The notes beneath the pieces are model-generated. The model ran no database searches, was not told where the DNA came from, and worked only from the letters and a program-made list of their open reading frames with translations. DNA of 64,000 nucleotides from Bin5 sp022821545 (GTDB taxonomy: Bacteria > Chloroflexota > Anaerolineae > Caldilineales > Caldilineaceae): contig CAXXLO010000002.1 of assembly GCA_963664085.2 (NCBI GenBank), positions 2,480,001 to 2,544,000 of the forward strand, written 5' to 3'. Every line of letters begins with the position of its first letter. Position 1 is the stretch's first letter. Below are positions 39,561-48,184 of the stretch, piece after piece. The position numbers were made by a program, and so were the translations under genes.

Positions 39561-40733
39561 CTAATTGGGCGTTGTGTCAACTGTCGGCACGATGCCGGGA
39601 CCCGGTAGCACCAGCGTCGGCGTCACACCTTCAGGCGTAAAGATCACCTTGTCGGTGTTCCTGAGCGCGCTCGCGTTGGCCTGCGCGATCAGCAGCTGCA
39701 CATATTCCGGCCGTCCCGCGTACAGAGTGGCCAGGGCGGTCTCGACCGCGATCTGCGCCTTTGCCTGCTCTTCCGCGGCGACAGCCAGCGCCTCCGCGAT
39801 CTCAATGTCCCGCTGCGCGGCCAGCAACTCATTCTCCTTCTGCGCTTCAATGACCGCCCTCTCCGCTTCGACGCGGGCCAGCTCGTTCGCGCGCTCGGCT
39901 TCGATCACGGCCTTCTGCGCGGCCACCTTCTGTTCCTCCAGCTGGGCCAGGGCCGTCTGCTGGCGGGCCTGCTCCTGGATCCTGCTCTGCTCGATGCGGA
40001 TCTCACCCTCCTGGCGCGCCTGCTCGGCGTCAGCCTGGGCGTCGGCCCGCAGCTTGTCCTGCGCCGCCTTCTCCGTTTCCAGCCGGCTCTGCACGATGGC
40101 GTCCAGCGCCGATTGCACCGCCCCCGACAGGATCACGTCCGGCACCACAAGGTTCTCCACCCGGAGACCGAAATTCGCCGCCCGTTCGTTCAGTTCATCG
40201 TCAATGCACTGTCGCAAAACATCTCTGGCCGTGCCGACCACGTTGTCGTCAAAGGTGCGGTCACCGACACATACCTTCATCGCCTGGCGCGCCTGGTCCT
40301 GCATGCGGGTCCGGGCCAGGTCATCCTGCAGATAGATGCCCCGGTACTGTGCCCACAGCGCCTGGAGCGTGTCCCTCTGGACGATGTTCGGGCGGAATAT
40401 ATCGCCGCTGACCATCAGGCCGATCCGCTGCTTGTCCTTTGTGATAATCTCTTCGTCCGACACGTTGAAGGGTATAGCTTGGCTGGAAACGCGCACGATC
40501 TGGACAAAGAGTCCTACGTCCGTATAGACGCCCGGACCAACTACGTTCTTGATCTTCCCGCCCTGGAACTGAACACCCACCTCCTGTTCGTCTACGCGCT
40601 CGAAGGCGTAGAAAAAATTGCGGGCAAAGAGCATCAGAAAGAGGATTACGACGACGATTACAATCACCATGACAAAAGGTGACCCGCTTGGTATCCTTCT
40701 GGGGACTCTGGGGACATTACCTAAACTGTTCAC
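39561..40733 (-). CDS. SPFH/band 7 (prohibitin-like) membrane protein
   Basis: 390 residues. One N-terminal transmembrane helix (about 21-41), then the SPFH domain (about 45-230: QEVGVQFQGGKIKNVVGPGVY). A long Ala/Glu/Gln/Arg-rich coiled coil runs from about 230 to 335, followed by a Pro/Thr-rich tail. GTG start with AAAGGAG at good spacing. Members form membrane-bound oligomers that organize microdomains or protect membrane proteases. No NfeD-type or FtsH partner is adjacent, so the specific role is open. Confidence 0.85.
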   Translation of the reverse strand: MNSLGNVPRVPRRIPSGSPFVMVIVIVVVILFLMLFARNFFYAFERVDEQEVGVQFQGGKIKNVVGPGVYTDVGLFVQIVRVSSQAIPFNVSDEEIITKDKQRIGLMVSGDIFRPNIVQRDTLQALWAQYRGIYLQDDLARTRMQDQARQAMKVCVGDRTFDDNVVGTARDVLRQCIDDELNERAANFGLRVENLVVPDVILSGAVQSALDAIVQSRLETEKAAQDKLRADAQADAEQARQEGEIRIEQSRIQEQARQQTALAQLEEQKVAAQKAVIEAERANELARVEAERAVIEAQKENELLAAQRDIEIAEALAVAAEEQAKAQIAVETALATLYAGRPEYVQLLIAQANASALRNTDKVIFTPEGVTPTLVLPGPGIVPTVDTTPN

Positions 40734-40977
40734 TTTCTTCTCCTTTCTAGGGAAATCTCGGCGCGCTCCTGAATGGAGCGGCCGCCCATCACAGGCGTTG
40801 CGTTACTGGCTATACCTTACCATACTTTAGCCCTCTCTCCCTTTTGATTGCTGACATCACCCGGACAATATACAGATAAAGCGAGGCAATTATCTGTCAG
40901 CCTGGCCCCCGAACCCGGCCTGTCCCGCCTGCAAGTCCTTCGTCAGCCCTCCGACGTGTTCCTTATGGTCGTCTGAT
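40734..40977. other. divergent spacer upstream of the SPFH gene
   Basis: No gene recognized. A dyad acagataa (40872-40879) / ttatctgt (40890-40897) with a 10-bp centre could be a regulator site between the two divergent promoters. The SPFH promoter is expected here on the minus strand but no box is convincing. Confidence 0.4.
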
Positions 40978-41007
40978 TTGACACTGGGCCGACTCCTGGA
41001 TTACTAT
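40978..41007 (+). promoter_or_regulatory. candidate promoter for the SAM riboswitch leader
   Basis: TTGACA (40978-40983) and a weak -10 TACTAT (41002-41007) at 18-bp spacing, about 85 bp upstream of the riboswitch. The -35 is perfect, the -10 is 4 of 6. Confidence 0.45.
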
Positions 41008-41092
41008 GGACGCCAACAACTGAATCGAGCCTTTTGGCACGGTTTCACGCATTCGGTCCAACTGCAGATTAGTCCGCTGAAATCATGCCAAG

Positions 41093-41216
41093 ACTCTTAT
41101 CAAGAGAGGTGGAGGGGCCGGCCCTGTGAAGCCTCGGCAACCGGCGCTGTCGGAGTCAGATCCCGCAGCGCGGCAGGTGCCAATTCCGGCGGTGTGGATA
41201 CACCGGCAGATGAGAT
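41093..41216 (+). promoter_or_regulatory. SAM-I (S-box) riboswitch
   Basis: Carries the S-box signatures in order: ctcttatcaagagaggtgga (P1 and P2 5' side), a kink-turn and P2 3' side ending gcctcggcaacc, the conserved ggtgccaattcc joining region, a P4 hairpin (ggtgt/acacc) and gatgaga closing P1. A strong terminator follows at 41236-41276. High S-adenosylmethionine should stabilize the aptamer and switch transcription of the downstream PLP enzyme off. Confidence 0.93.
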
Positions 41217-41235
41217 GCTCTGGACGACTTGCCGC

Positions 41236-41276
41236 AGCCCTCTTCCGTGTATCCGCACGAAGAGGGCTCTTTTGTT
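41236..41276 (+). terminator. rho-independent terminator of the SAM riboswitch
   Basis: Perfect 10-bp stem agccctcttc (41236-41245) / gaagagggct (41259-41268), with further pairing (gtg/cac) in the loop, followed by tcttttgtt. Placed 20 bp after the aptamer and 67 bp before the gene: the expression platform of the riboswitch. Confidence 0.88.
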
Positions 41277-41343
41277 CCCAGACCGGCCCAAAGGGCGGCG
41301 GCGGCGTTTTTGACAAGGTGAACTGCGTAGCGAAGGAGACAAC

Positions 41344-42639
41344 ATGGCCACACCAGGTACGACCATAACCCAGAACGCCGGCACGGTAACCGGCTCCGAC
41401 GGCCTGTCAGGAACGGCTGCCTCCGATGGGCAAGGCCCTGAGGAGAAGACGCCCGGACTCTCCAGCCAGACGCAAGCCGTCCACGCTGGCGAAAAGCGCT
41501 ACATTTCCCACGACAGCCTGACTGTGCCCATCGTTCAGACAAGTACTTATACGTTCGAGGACACTGCCAGCCTGATCAACTACATGGAAGAGCACATGTT
41601 CTGGGATGTACCGGAACGAGAGGAGTACGGACGTTACGGCAACCCAACCGTTCGCGCTGCCGAGGCAAAACTGGCCGCGCTCGACGCCGCCGAAGACGCC
41701 CTCCTGCTCTCGAGCGGCATGGCGGCCATCACCACCACTCTATTCATTCTTCTCAGTCAGGGCGACCACTTCGTCATGACCGAAGACTGCTACCGCCGCA
41801 CGCGCGGCTTCTGCAACACGTTCCTTACCCGCTACGGCATCACCTGTACTACCGTCGCCCCCGGCGACTACGACGCAATCGAGGCCGCCATCCGGCCCGA
41901 GACGAAACTGATCTTCTCTGAATCACCTACCAATCCCTTTCTGCGTTGCGTGGACTACGTCCGCCTTGTAGAAATCGCCGGGCGGCATGGCCTGCGCACC
42001 ATCATCGACACCACCTTCGCCACGCCCTGCAACGTCCGCCCCCTGGAGTACGGCATCGATCTCGCGATCCACAGCGTGACCAAGTATCTCGCCGGCCACA
42101 ACGACCTGCTCGCCGGCTGTGTCACCGGAAGCTTCGACATCACCACCGCCCTGCGCCAGTCCCAGGGCATTTTGGGCGCCGTCGTCGACCCCCATTGCGC
42201 CTATCTGATCCTTCGCGGTCTCAAAACACTTGGACTGCGCATGCGCCAGCACAACGAGAGCGCCTTTCGTATCGCCCGTTACCTGGAAGACCATCCGAAG
42301 ATTCGCCGCGTCTGGTATCCCGGACTTGAGAGCCATCCCGATCACGAAGTCGCCAAGTGTACAATGACAGGATTCGGCGGCGTCATCAGCTTTGAGGTCG
42401 AGGCCGACGGACCGACGACAAGCCGTTTCATCGATGCCTGCCGCATCCCCCGCATCGGCCCAAGCCTCGGCGGCGTCGAGAGCCTCATCGAGCAGCCGGG
42501 TATCGTAAGCTACTTCGATACCGCGCCCGAAGACCGGCTGGCGCTGGGCATCTCCGACGAGCTTGTGCGCCTGAGCGTTGGCATCGAGGACACCGACGAT
42601 CTGCTGGCGGACTTCGAACAGGCGTTGGCCTGCATGTAA
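41344..42639 (+). CDS. metB: trans-sulfuration PLP enzyme, cystathionine gamma-synthase-like
   Basis: PLP-dependent enzyme of the Cys/Met metabolism family, 431 residues. The PLP-lysine motif is HSVTKYLAGHNDLLAG; the phosphate-binding segment is SSGMAAITTTL, and the entry loop YGRYGNPT is present. Control by a SAM-I riboswitch points to a biosynthetic role in methionine supply (cystathionine gamma-synthase or O-acetylhomoserine sulfhydrylase), not breakdown. AAGGAG precedes the ATG at good spacing. The exact substrate is not settled by the sequence, so the symbol is provisional. Confidence 0.82.
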   Translation: MATPGTTITQNAGTVTGSDGLSGTAASDGQGPEEKTPGLSSQTQAVHAGEKRYISHDSLTVPIVQTSTYTFEDTASLINYMEEHMFWDVPEREEYGRYGNPTVRAAEAKLAALDAAEDALLLSSGMAAITTTLFILLSQGDHFVMTEDCYRRTRGFCNTFLTRYGITCTTVAPGDYDAIEAAIRPETKLIFSESPTNPFLRCVDYVRLVEIAGRHGLRTIIDTTFATPCNVRPLEYGIDLAIHSVTKYLAGHNDLLAGCVTGSFDITTALRQSQGILGAVVDPHCAYLILRGLKTLGLRMRQHNESAFRIARYLEDHPKIRRVWYPGLESHPDHEVAKCTMTGFGGVISFEVEADGPTTSRFIDACRIPRIGPSLGGVESLIEQPGIVSYFDTAPEDRLALGISDELVRLSVGIEDTDDLLADFEQALACM

Positions 42640-42707
42640 GCTCTCAGATCCAGGCAGTCGGGCTGGCCCACATGGCGGCCCCCGTCATTCCGGGAGGCGG
42701 CAGTCTG

Positions 42708-43967
42708 ATGCGACTCCCGGCCACAAAACAGACCGCGTCAATGCCAGACATTCCGGAGGTCAGACCCGCTCCGCTACCGCAGCATATACACATCATTCGA
42801 CGAAGCCTACCAGCAGCTATTGCGCCTGCGCTATCTCTTCTCTTCTGTCTTCTCCTTGTCGGCGCCTGCTCACGCGCCCAGCCCTCTCTAGCCTCGGCCG
42901 ACGTCGTAGATGTCCTCAGCCGCCCCGTCGATGACCGCTTCGCCCGTGCCCTCGAGCCGCAGGAGTTCCAGTTTCCCCGTGATCACGGCCCTCACAATGA
43001 CTACGCCACCGAGTGGTGGTACTACACCGGAAACCTGACCGGCGAGGACGGCGGCCATTACGGCTTCCAGCTCACCTTTTTTCGCAGCGCGCTGGCGCCG
43101 GGCGAACCCGACCGGCCGTCCGATTTCGCCGCGCAGCAACTCTATATGGCCCACTTTGCCGTCACCAGCGCCCCCGCCGGCCGCCATGTCAGCTTCGACC
43201 GCTTCAGCCGCGCCGCCGGAGGTGTCGCCGGAGCGACCGGTTCGCCCCGCTACGAAGTCTGGCTGGATGACTGGCGTGCGCGGGAAACCATGCCGGGGCA
43301 GATGCATCTGCAAGCCGCAGCCGAGGACGCCGACGGTGCCGTCTCGATAAATCTCACGCTCGCGGAGACCCATCCGCCCCTGCTTCACGGGGAAGCCGGC
43401 TTCAGCCGCAAAGGGCCGGAGCCGGGTAACGCCAACCACTACTACAGCCTCGTGCGGATGGAGACTGTAGGCGAAATCGTTTTCGAAGGCAGGCGAATTC
43501 CCGTAACGGGCCTCAGCTGGATGGACCACGAGTTCGGAACATCCGCCCTCAGCGGGGATGCCGTTGGCTGGGACTGGTTCGCCGTCACACTGGACAACGA
43601 TGTCGTCCTTATGTTTGCCGAAATCCGCACCCTGTCCGGCGCGTCCCAGGAGATCTTTGAAGGGACTCTCAGCTTTCCCGACGGCCGCCAGGTCTCCATC
43701 CAACCGGACGACTTTACCTTGACGCCGACGGAGCAGTGGACGAGCCCGGCAAGCGGTACAGTTTACCCCGGCGGCTGGCGCGTCTCCTTCCCCCGGCACG
43801 AAATCGAACTGACGATCGACCCCCTGATCGATGATCAGGAGATGGACGTCGCCTTTACCTACTATGAAGGCGCCACCGTCGTGCGCGGCACGATGAACGG
43901 TGAACCCGTAGCCGGTCGCGGCTATGTGGAGTTGACCGGCTACGGTGAGAACGGATTCCAGCGATAA
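42708..43967 (+). CDS. secreted AttH/CrtC-like (lipocalin-like) lipoprotein
   Basis: 419 residues from the ATG at 42708, which has GGGAGG 10 nt upstream. A hydrophobic signal ends in lipobox LLVGAC. The mature protein has the AttH/carotenoid 1,2-hydratase-like fold: HNDYATEWWYYTGNL, GFQLTFFRSAL, and SWMDHEFGTSAL with WDWFAVTL. Related proteins are annotated as predicted secreted hydrolases, and few have a proven reaction. No carotenoid genes are nearby, so hydratase activity should not be assumed. Confidence 0.8.
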   Translation: MRLPATKQTASMPDIPEVRPAPLPQHIHIIRRSLPAAIAPALSLLFCLLLVGACSRAQPSLASADVVDVLSRPVDDRFARALEPQEFQFPRDHGPHNDYATEWWYYTGNLTGEDGGHYGFQLTFFRSALAPGEPDRPSDFAAQQLYMAHFAVTSAPAGRHVSFDRFSRAAGGVAGATGSPRYEVWLDDWRARETMPGQMHLQAAAEDADGAVSINLTLAETHPPLLHGEAGFSRKGPEPGNANHYYSLVRMETVGEIVFEGRRIPVTGLSWMDHEFGTSALSGDAVGWDWFAVTLDNDVVLMFAEIRTLSGASQEIFEGTLSFPDGRQVSIQPDDFTLTPTEQWTSPASGTVYPGGWRVSFPRHEIELTIDPLIDDQEMDVAFTYYEGATVVRGTMNGEPVAGRGYVELTGYGENGFQR

Positions 43968-44041
43968 CCGACCGAAAACCCGAAGTTTTGCAAAACTCCC
44001 AAAATAGGTCCACAATGGAAGGGAACGTCACCGCTGACAGC

Positions 44042-44072
44042 GCGGTCGAATGGTTCGACCGCTTATGTTTTT
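44042..44072 (+). terminator. rho-independent terminator after the AttH/CrtC-like gene
   Basis: Perfect 9-bp stem gcggtcgaa/ttcgaccgc with a 3-nt loop, then ttatgttttta. It separates the AttH/CrtC-like gene from the YceI-like lipoprotein gene. A 14-bp perfect palindrome (agttttgcaaaact, 43984-43997) lies just upstream. Confidence 0.8.
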
Positions 44073-44100
44073 ATCCATCCTGGATGGGGGATTCGGACCG

Positions 44101-45027
44101 ATGAAACTGCACACCTCAAATGCGAAACTGTTTCCGGCCGCGGGAAAACCAGGCCTGGTCTCGACCGAATTCAGAGCTACCCACCTGAAGCTGATCATCC
44201 TTGTACTGCTCGCGGCGCTCCTACTGGCGGCTTGCGGCGGCTCGGACGCTCCCGCCTCGGATGCCGAGGAAGCCCCGGCTGCCGCCGATACGGCAACTCC
44301 GGTTACCGAGCCTGATCCCACCGACACGCCAGAACCCGTCCCGACCGATACTCCGATCCCAGAGTCCACAGATACGCCTGCGCCGAAACCGGAGGCGACC
44401 CACACGCCGGAACCGGAACCTGAAGCCGCGCCCGCGGCAACCGCGCCGCCTCAGGAGGAAACAGCCGCCGAGAGCGCGGAGTCGCCCGGCGCCGGCCAGA
44501 CGTTCGTCATCGTGGCCGAAGAGTCCGAAGCGCGCTACATCATCGATGAGGAGTTGCTCGGTCAACCGAAAACGGTGGTCGGCACGACCAGCGCTATTTC
44601 GGGTGAGCTGACCGTCGATCCGGCCAACCCGGCGGTCAGTTCAATTGGACCGATTCGGATCGAGGCCGGAACCTTCACCACGGACAGCAACCGCCGCGAC
44701 GGCGCTGTCCGTCGTTTTGTTCTGCAGACCAGCCAGTTCCAGTTCATCACCTTTACCGCGACGGAGTATGTGGGTCTGCCCAATGCCGCCGCAATTGGCG
44801 ATGAAATCCAGTTCGAGGTCACAGGTGACCTGACGGTCCGCACCATCACCAAACCGGCGATCTTTATCGTTACGATGCAGGTCGTTTCAGAATCTGAACT
44901 GCGGGGTAAAGCCGCCACAATCATCGTAAGAGACGACTACGAACTCAGGATTCCTCAAGTTCCCAGCGTCGCCAACGTCGGGGAAGAGTTCATTGTGGAG
45001 TTCGACTTTGTGGCCCGAGCGCAGTAA
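44101..45027 (+). CDS. YceI-domain lipoprotein
   Basis: 308 residues. An N-terminal region, then a hydrophobic segment ending in lipobox LLLAAC (Cys45; the leader is unusually long). A low-complexity Pro/Thr/Glu linker covers about residues 50-130. The C-terminal 175 residues are a YceI-like lipocalin domain (FVIVAEESEARYIIDEELLG, VSSIGPIRIEAGTFTTD, FITFTATEYVGLP). YceI proteins bind isoprenoid-like lipids in their barrel; the ligand here is unknown. Linker style matches the lipoprotein at 12.7 kb. Confidence 0.83.
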   Translation: MKLHTSNAKLFPAAGKPGLVSTEFRATHLKLIILVLLAALLLAACGGSDAPASDAEEAPAAADTATPVTEPDPTDTPEPVPTDTPIPESTDTPAPKPEATHTPEPEPEAAPAATAPPQEETAAESAESPGAGQTFVIVAEESEARYIIDEELLGQPKTVVGTTSAISGELTVDPANPAVSSIGPIRIEAGTFTTDSNRRDGAVRRFVLQTSQFQFITFTATEYVGLPNAAAIGDEIQFEVTGDLTVRTITKPAIFIVTMQVVSESELRGKAATIIVRDDYELRIPQVPSVANVGEEFIVEFDFVARAQ

Positions 45028-45095
45028 ATTGGCATACAGGCGTCCAGCCGACACTACCTTCTGGCTGGCCACTCACCACTGGAGGTCCTTCCGCC

Positions 45096-46034
45096 TTGCC
45101 TAAGCTGAAACGGCCAACCATCGTAACCGGTTCCGCGGTTGAGGTCGAGGCGCTGCGCCAAGGCTTCAACCGGGGTTTCGCTGACTACCGGTACGATATG
45201 CACATGGACCCTTCCGGCATGCTCGGGCATCTGCACCGCTCCAGCATCGCCCCGGACGACTGCGCAGTCCTGGTGGCGGAAGAGGAGGGGCGGCTGCATG
45301 GCGTTGGCGCGGCCCTGCTGGCCGTGCGCGATGACGAAGGCTGGTGCGGCGGCCTCAGTGTCGACCCGGCCTATCGCGGCGGCGGCTGGGGCCGGCGGCT
45401 TATGGAGCAGTTGAAACTGCGCGCGGTCGAGCGTGGTGTTCGCCGCATCTTCCTGGAGGTGCTGGTCACCAACGACCACGCCCGCTCGGTGTATCGCCAG
45501 GTCGGCTTCAAACGCTTGCGCGAACTGCTCCTGTGGGAACGGGATCCCCGCCAGGGCCCGCTCCCGCTGCCATATGAGCGCCTAGAGGAGACCGACCCAG
45601 CCCGGATTCTGCGCGATTTTTACCGCTGGCACGAGCTGCCCATGATCTGGCAGCGCCGCGCCCGCAGCCTGCTCAACTATGTGGAACAGCATGGTTGTGT
45701 CGGCCTCACTATCCCTGCCAAAGACGGGGCCCCGGTCGCCTATGCGCTGGTCTCTCCGTCGTCATCATCGGGCGGGCCGGCCCTGGGCCAGCCGCCCTCC
45801 CGTCTTCGAATTCTTGACGTCGCAGTCGACCCGGAGGCCAATCTTCAGGACGCCGCCCGCCCCCTGCTGCAAGCTCTGCAGCTTCGCTACGTTGATGCCA
45901 GGTTGACGCTCATGGACCAGCCGGCCGACAGCCGTCTCAACCCGGTCTTTGCCTCACTTGGATTTCGCGTTTTCGACCGCCAGTATGAACTGGCGGTGGA
46001 CCTGGCCGAAAGTCCACCCGATACTGATCAATGA
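45096..46034 (+). CDS. GNAT family N-acetyltransferase
   Basis: 312 residues with TTG start and GGAGG 10 nt upstream. The N-terminal GNAT domain has the acetyl-CoA-binding motif LSVDPAYRGGGWGRRLMEQ and the later NDHARSVYRQVGFKR. The second half (about 170-310) looks like a degenerate second GNAT unit (LRILDVAVDPEANLQDAARP). Substrate unknown. It precedes malate dehydrogenase by 45 bp and may share its transcript. Confidence 0.8.
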   Translation: MPKLKRPTIVTGSAVEVEALRQGFNRGFADYRYDMHMDPSGMLGHLHRSSIAPDDCAVLVAEEEGRLHGVGAALLAVRDDEGWCGGLSVDPAYRGGGWGRRLMEQLKLRAVERGVRRIFLEVLVTNDHARSVYRQVGFKRLRELLLWERDPRQGPLPLPYERLEETDPARILRDFYRWHELPMIWQRRARSLLNYVEQHGCVGLTIPAKDGAPVAYALVSPSSSSGGPALGQPPSRLRILDVAVDPEANLQDAARPLLQALQLRYVDARLTLMDQPADSRLNPVFASLGFRVFDRQYELAVDLAESPPDTDQ

Positions 46035-46079
46035 AGGCAGGCGGAAATTGCCCCTGCCGCACCTGGAGACCTTAGATTG

Positions 46080-47087
46080 ATGAATGACCCCATTCGTGTA
46101 GCAGTTACTGGCGCCGCCGGCAATATCGGCTATGCTCTCATCTTTCGCATCGCCAATGGCGACCTCTTCGGCCCCGATCAGCCGGTCATCCTCCAGCTGC
46201 TGGAAATCCCGCCCGCGATGGGCGCGCTCGAAGGCGTGGCTATGGAGCTGGACGACTGCGCCTTCCCCCTCCTCGCCGGTACAATCCTGACCGACGAGCC
46301 GGACGCAGCCTTCGCCGGGGCCAACTGGTCCCTCCTCGTCGGCGCCCGCCCCCGGGCCGCCGGCATGGAACGCAAAGACCTTCTCGGCGCCAACGGCCCA
46401 ATCTTCGTCGCCCAGGGTAAGGCCATCAACGAGAACGCCGCCTCCGACGTCCGTGTCGTCGTCGTCGGCAACCCGGCCAATACCAACTGCCTGATCGCCA
46501 TGCAAAACGCGCCCGACGTGCCCGCCGAACGCTTCACCGCCATGACCCGCCTCGATCACAATCGCGCCCGGAGCATGCTTGCCAGGAAGGCTGGACGGCC
46601 GCTTCATACAGTCAAGAATGTCGTAATCTGGGGCAATCACAGTTCGACCCAGTATCCGGACGTCTTCCATGCCGAGATCGAAGGCCAGCCGGCCGCAGCT
46701 GTCATCAACGATTTCTCCTGGATCAGACGGACCTTCATCCCCGCGGTCCAGCAGCGCGGCGCCGCCGTGATCGCTGCGCGCGGCGCAAGCAGCGCGGCCA
46801 GTGCGGCCAACGCCTGTATTAACCATGTGCAGAGCTGGTACGGTGGCGCGACCAAAGACGACTGGGTCAGTATGGGCATACCCAGCACCGGCGCTTACGA
46901 CTCGCCCGCAGGCGTGATATTCAGCTATCCCGTCACAGTTGAGAACGGCGACTACCGGATTGTGGAAGGGCTGCCGCTGACCGACTTCGACCGCGCGCAT
47001 ATGGCCGCCAGCGGACAGGAGCTACTCGAGGAACGAGAGGCCGTCGCCGCCTGGCTGCCTCGCCGCGCTCTTCGGCCAGACGTGTGA
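46080..47087 (+). CDS. mdh: malate dehydrogenase
   Basis: NAD-dependent TCA enzyme, 335 residues, of the group similar to cytosolic/type 2 MDH. Nucleotide-binding motif TGAAGNIGYALIFRI, VVVVGNPANTNCL, the active-site Asp/Arg loop TRLDHNRA and catalytic His in WGNHSSTQYPD are intact. The ATG at 46080 is preferred over a TTG one codon earlier. The C-terminal tail beyond EEREAV (about 13 residues) overlaps an antisense MazG relic and is probably an added read-through extension. Confidence 0.93.
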   Translation: MNDPIRVAVTGAAGNIGYALIFRIANGDLFGPDQPVILQLLEIPPAMGALEGVAMELDDCAFPLLAGTILTDEPDAAFAGANWSLLVGARPRAAGMERKDLLGANGPIFVAQGKAINENAASDVRVVVVGNPANTNCLIAMQNAPDVPAERFTAMTRLDHNRARSMLARKAGRPLHTVKNVVIWGNHSSTQYPDVFHAEIEGQPAAAVINDFSWIRRTFIPAVQQRGAAVIAARGASSAASAANACINHVQSWYGGATKDDWVSMGIPSTGAYDSPAGVIFSYPVTVENGDYRIVEGLPLTDFDRAHMAASGQELLEEREAVAAWLPRRALRPDV

Positions 47088-47163
47088 CGATATAAAGCGG
47101 ATCGTCCCCGTCCCGGAAGCGATCGTGCAACCCCTCGGCGATTTTGTAGAGCTTGTCGATCAT
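47053..47163 (-). pseudogene. truncated MazG-like pyrophosphohydrolase relic
   Basis: From an ATG at 47163 the minus strand reads MIDKLYKIAEGLHDRF, then DGDDPLYIVTRLAEERGEAA, matching the N terminus of MazG-like nucleotide pyrophosphohydrolases (helix 1 and the EExGE metal-binding motif, here EERGE). Similarity then ends in an Arg-rich stretch and the rest of the domain is absent. It overlaps the mdh 3' end. Best read as a relic cut by a deletion that also extended mdh. Confidence 0.55.
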
Positions 47164-47169
47164 TGACTT

Positions 47170-48171
47170 TCACTCGCCCAACCTGTCGAGTATGAGCTGA
47201 AGTTCGGCGGGCAGAGGCGCTTCGAACACGCGCTGCTCCGGCTCCCCGGGCAGTTGGATGCCCAGCCTGCGCGCGTGCAGAAAAGGCCGTTTCAGAGAAA
47301 GGCGCCGCCGTTTATACCCATATTCGGAGTCACCGACCACGGGATGGCGGCGCCAGGAAAAGTGGGCACGAATCTGGTGGGTGCGCCCCGTGTGCAGGAG
47401 AGCGCGCACCAGCGAAAAACGGGCGGTCTGTCCGCTTGACAGGTCTTCGTAGACCTGCAGGCACTCGTACTCGGTCACGGCCTCCCGGGCGCCGGACGCA
47501 GTCTGCCCGGCCCCGGCCGCATTCTTCAGTCCCGAAGGCGCCGGCAGAACGGCCATGCGTTGCCGCCGGGTCGGATGGCGGCTGATCGGCGCGTCGATGC
47601 GGCCCCTCGGCGGCTCAACCCTGCCCTCCAGTAGCGCCAGATACTCCTTGTACACAGTCCGGCCGGCGAACTGTTCCTGCAGAAAGCGCATCGCCGCGTC
47701 ATTCTTGGCCACGACGATCACGCCGGACGTGCCCTTGTCCAGCCGGTGGACGATGCCTGGCCGTTTCTCCCCCCCGATCCCTTCCAGCTCCGGGCAGTGG
47801 TGAAGAACTGCGTTTGCGAGGGTACCCGTAGTGTGGCCCGGCCCTGGATGGACGACCAGTCCGGCCGGCTTGTCTACGACGAGCAGGTTGTTGTCTTCGA
47901 AGATGATTTCGAGAGGAATGTCTTCAGGCCGCAGTGAAGTTTCCACCGCTGCCGGTGGCGCTGCGACCTCAATCTCTGCGCCGGCTTCCAGCGGCATACC
48001 GGCCTTGCCGGCTCGCTGCCCATCGACGGTGACCAGCCCTTCCGCAATCCAGCGCTGAACTGCGCTGCGGCTTTCCTCCTCGAACTGGTCCGTCAGCCAG
48101 CGGTCGAGGCGCTGGCCGGCTGCAGACGCGGGAACGGTAAAACGCCGCACCTCCTGGCTCTCGTAGTCCAC
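47170..48171 (-). CDS. rluD: 23S rRNA pseudouridine synthase, RluD family
   Basis: 333 residues from a GTG start at 48171, which has AGGGAG upstream and lies 13 bp after the lspA stop. A longer frame upstream would run through lspA antiphase and is rejected. N-terminal S4 RNA-binding domain (QRLDRWLTDQFEEESRSAVQ), catalytic Asp motif HRLDKGTSGVIVVAK, and the later RTHQIRAHF signature. A spacer of about 25 residues around 235-265 (GLKNAAGAGQTASGAR) is an insertion. The rluD-lspA pairing is a widespread arrangement. Confidence 0.92.
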   Translation of the reverse strand: MDYESQEVRRFTVPASAAGQRLDRWLTDQFEEESRSAVQRWIAEGLVTVDGQRAGKAGMPLEAGAEIEVAAPPAAVETSLRPEDIPLEIIFEDNNLLVVDKPAGLVVHPGPGHTTGTLANAVLHHCPELEGIGGEKRPGIVHRLDKGTSGVIVVAKNDAAMRFLQEQFAGRTVYKEYLALLEGRVEPPRGRIDAPISRHPTRRQRMAVLPAPSGLKNAAGAGQTASGAREAVTEYECLQVYEDLSSGQTARFSLVRALLHTGRTHQIRAHFSWRRHPVVGDSEYGYKRRRLSLKRPFLHARRLGIQLPGEPEQRVFEAPLPAELQLILDRLGE

Positions 48172-48184
48172 CCGCTCCCTTTGG

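Noticed and set aside
44042..44062. ggttcga string resembling a tRNA T-arm
   Set aside because: It forms the perfect stem of a terminator followed by a T-run; no acceptor or anticodon arm can be built around it.
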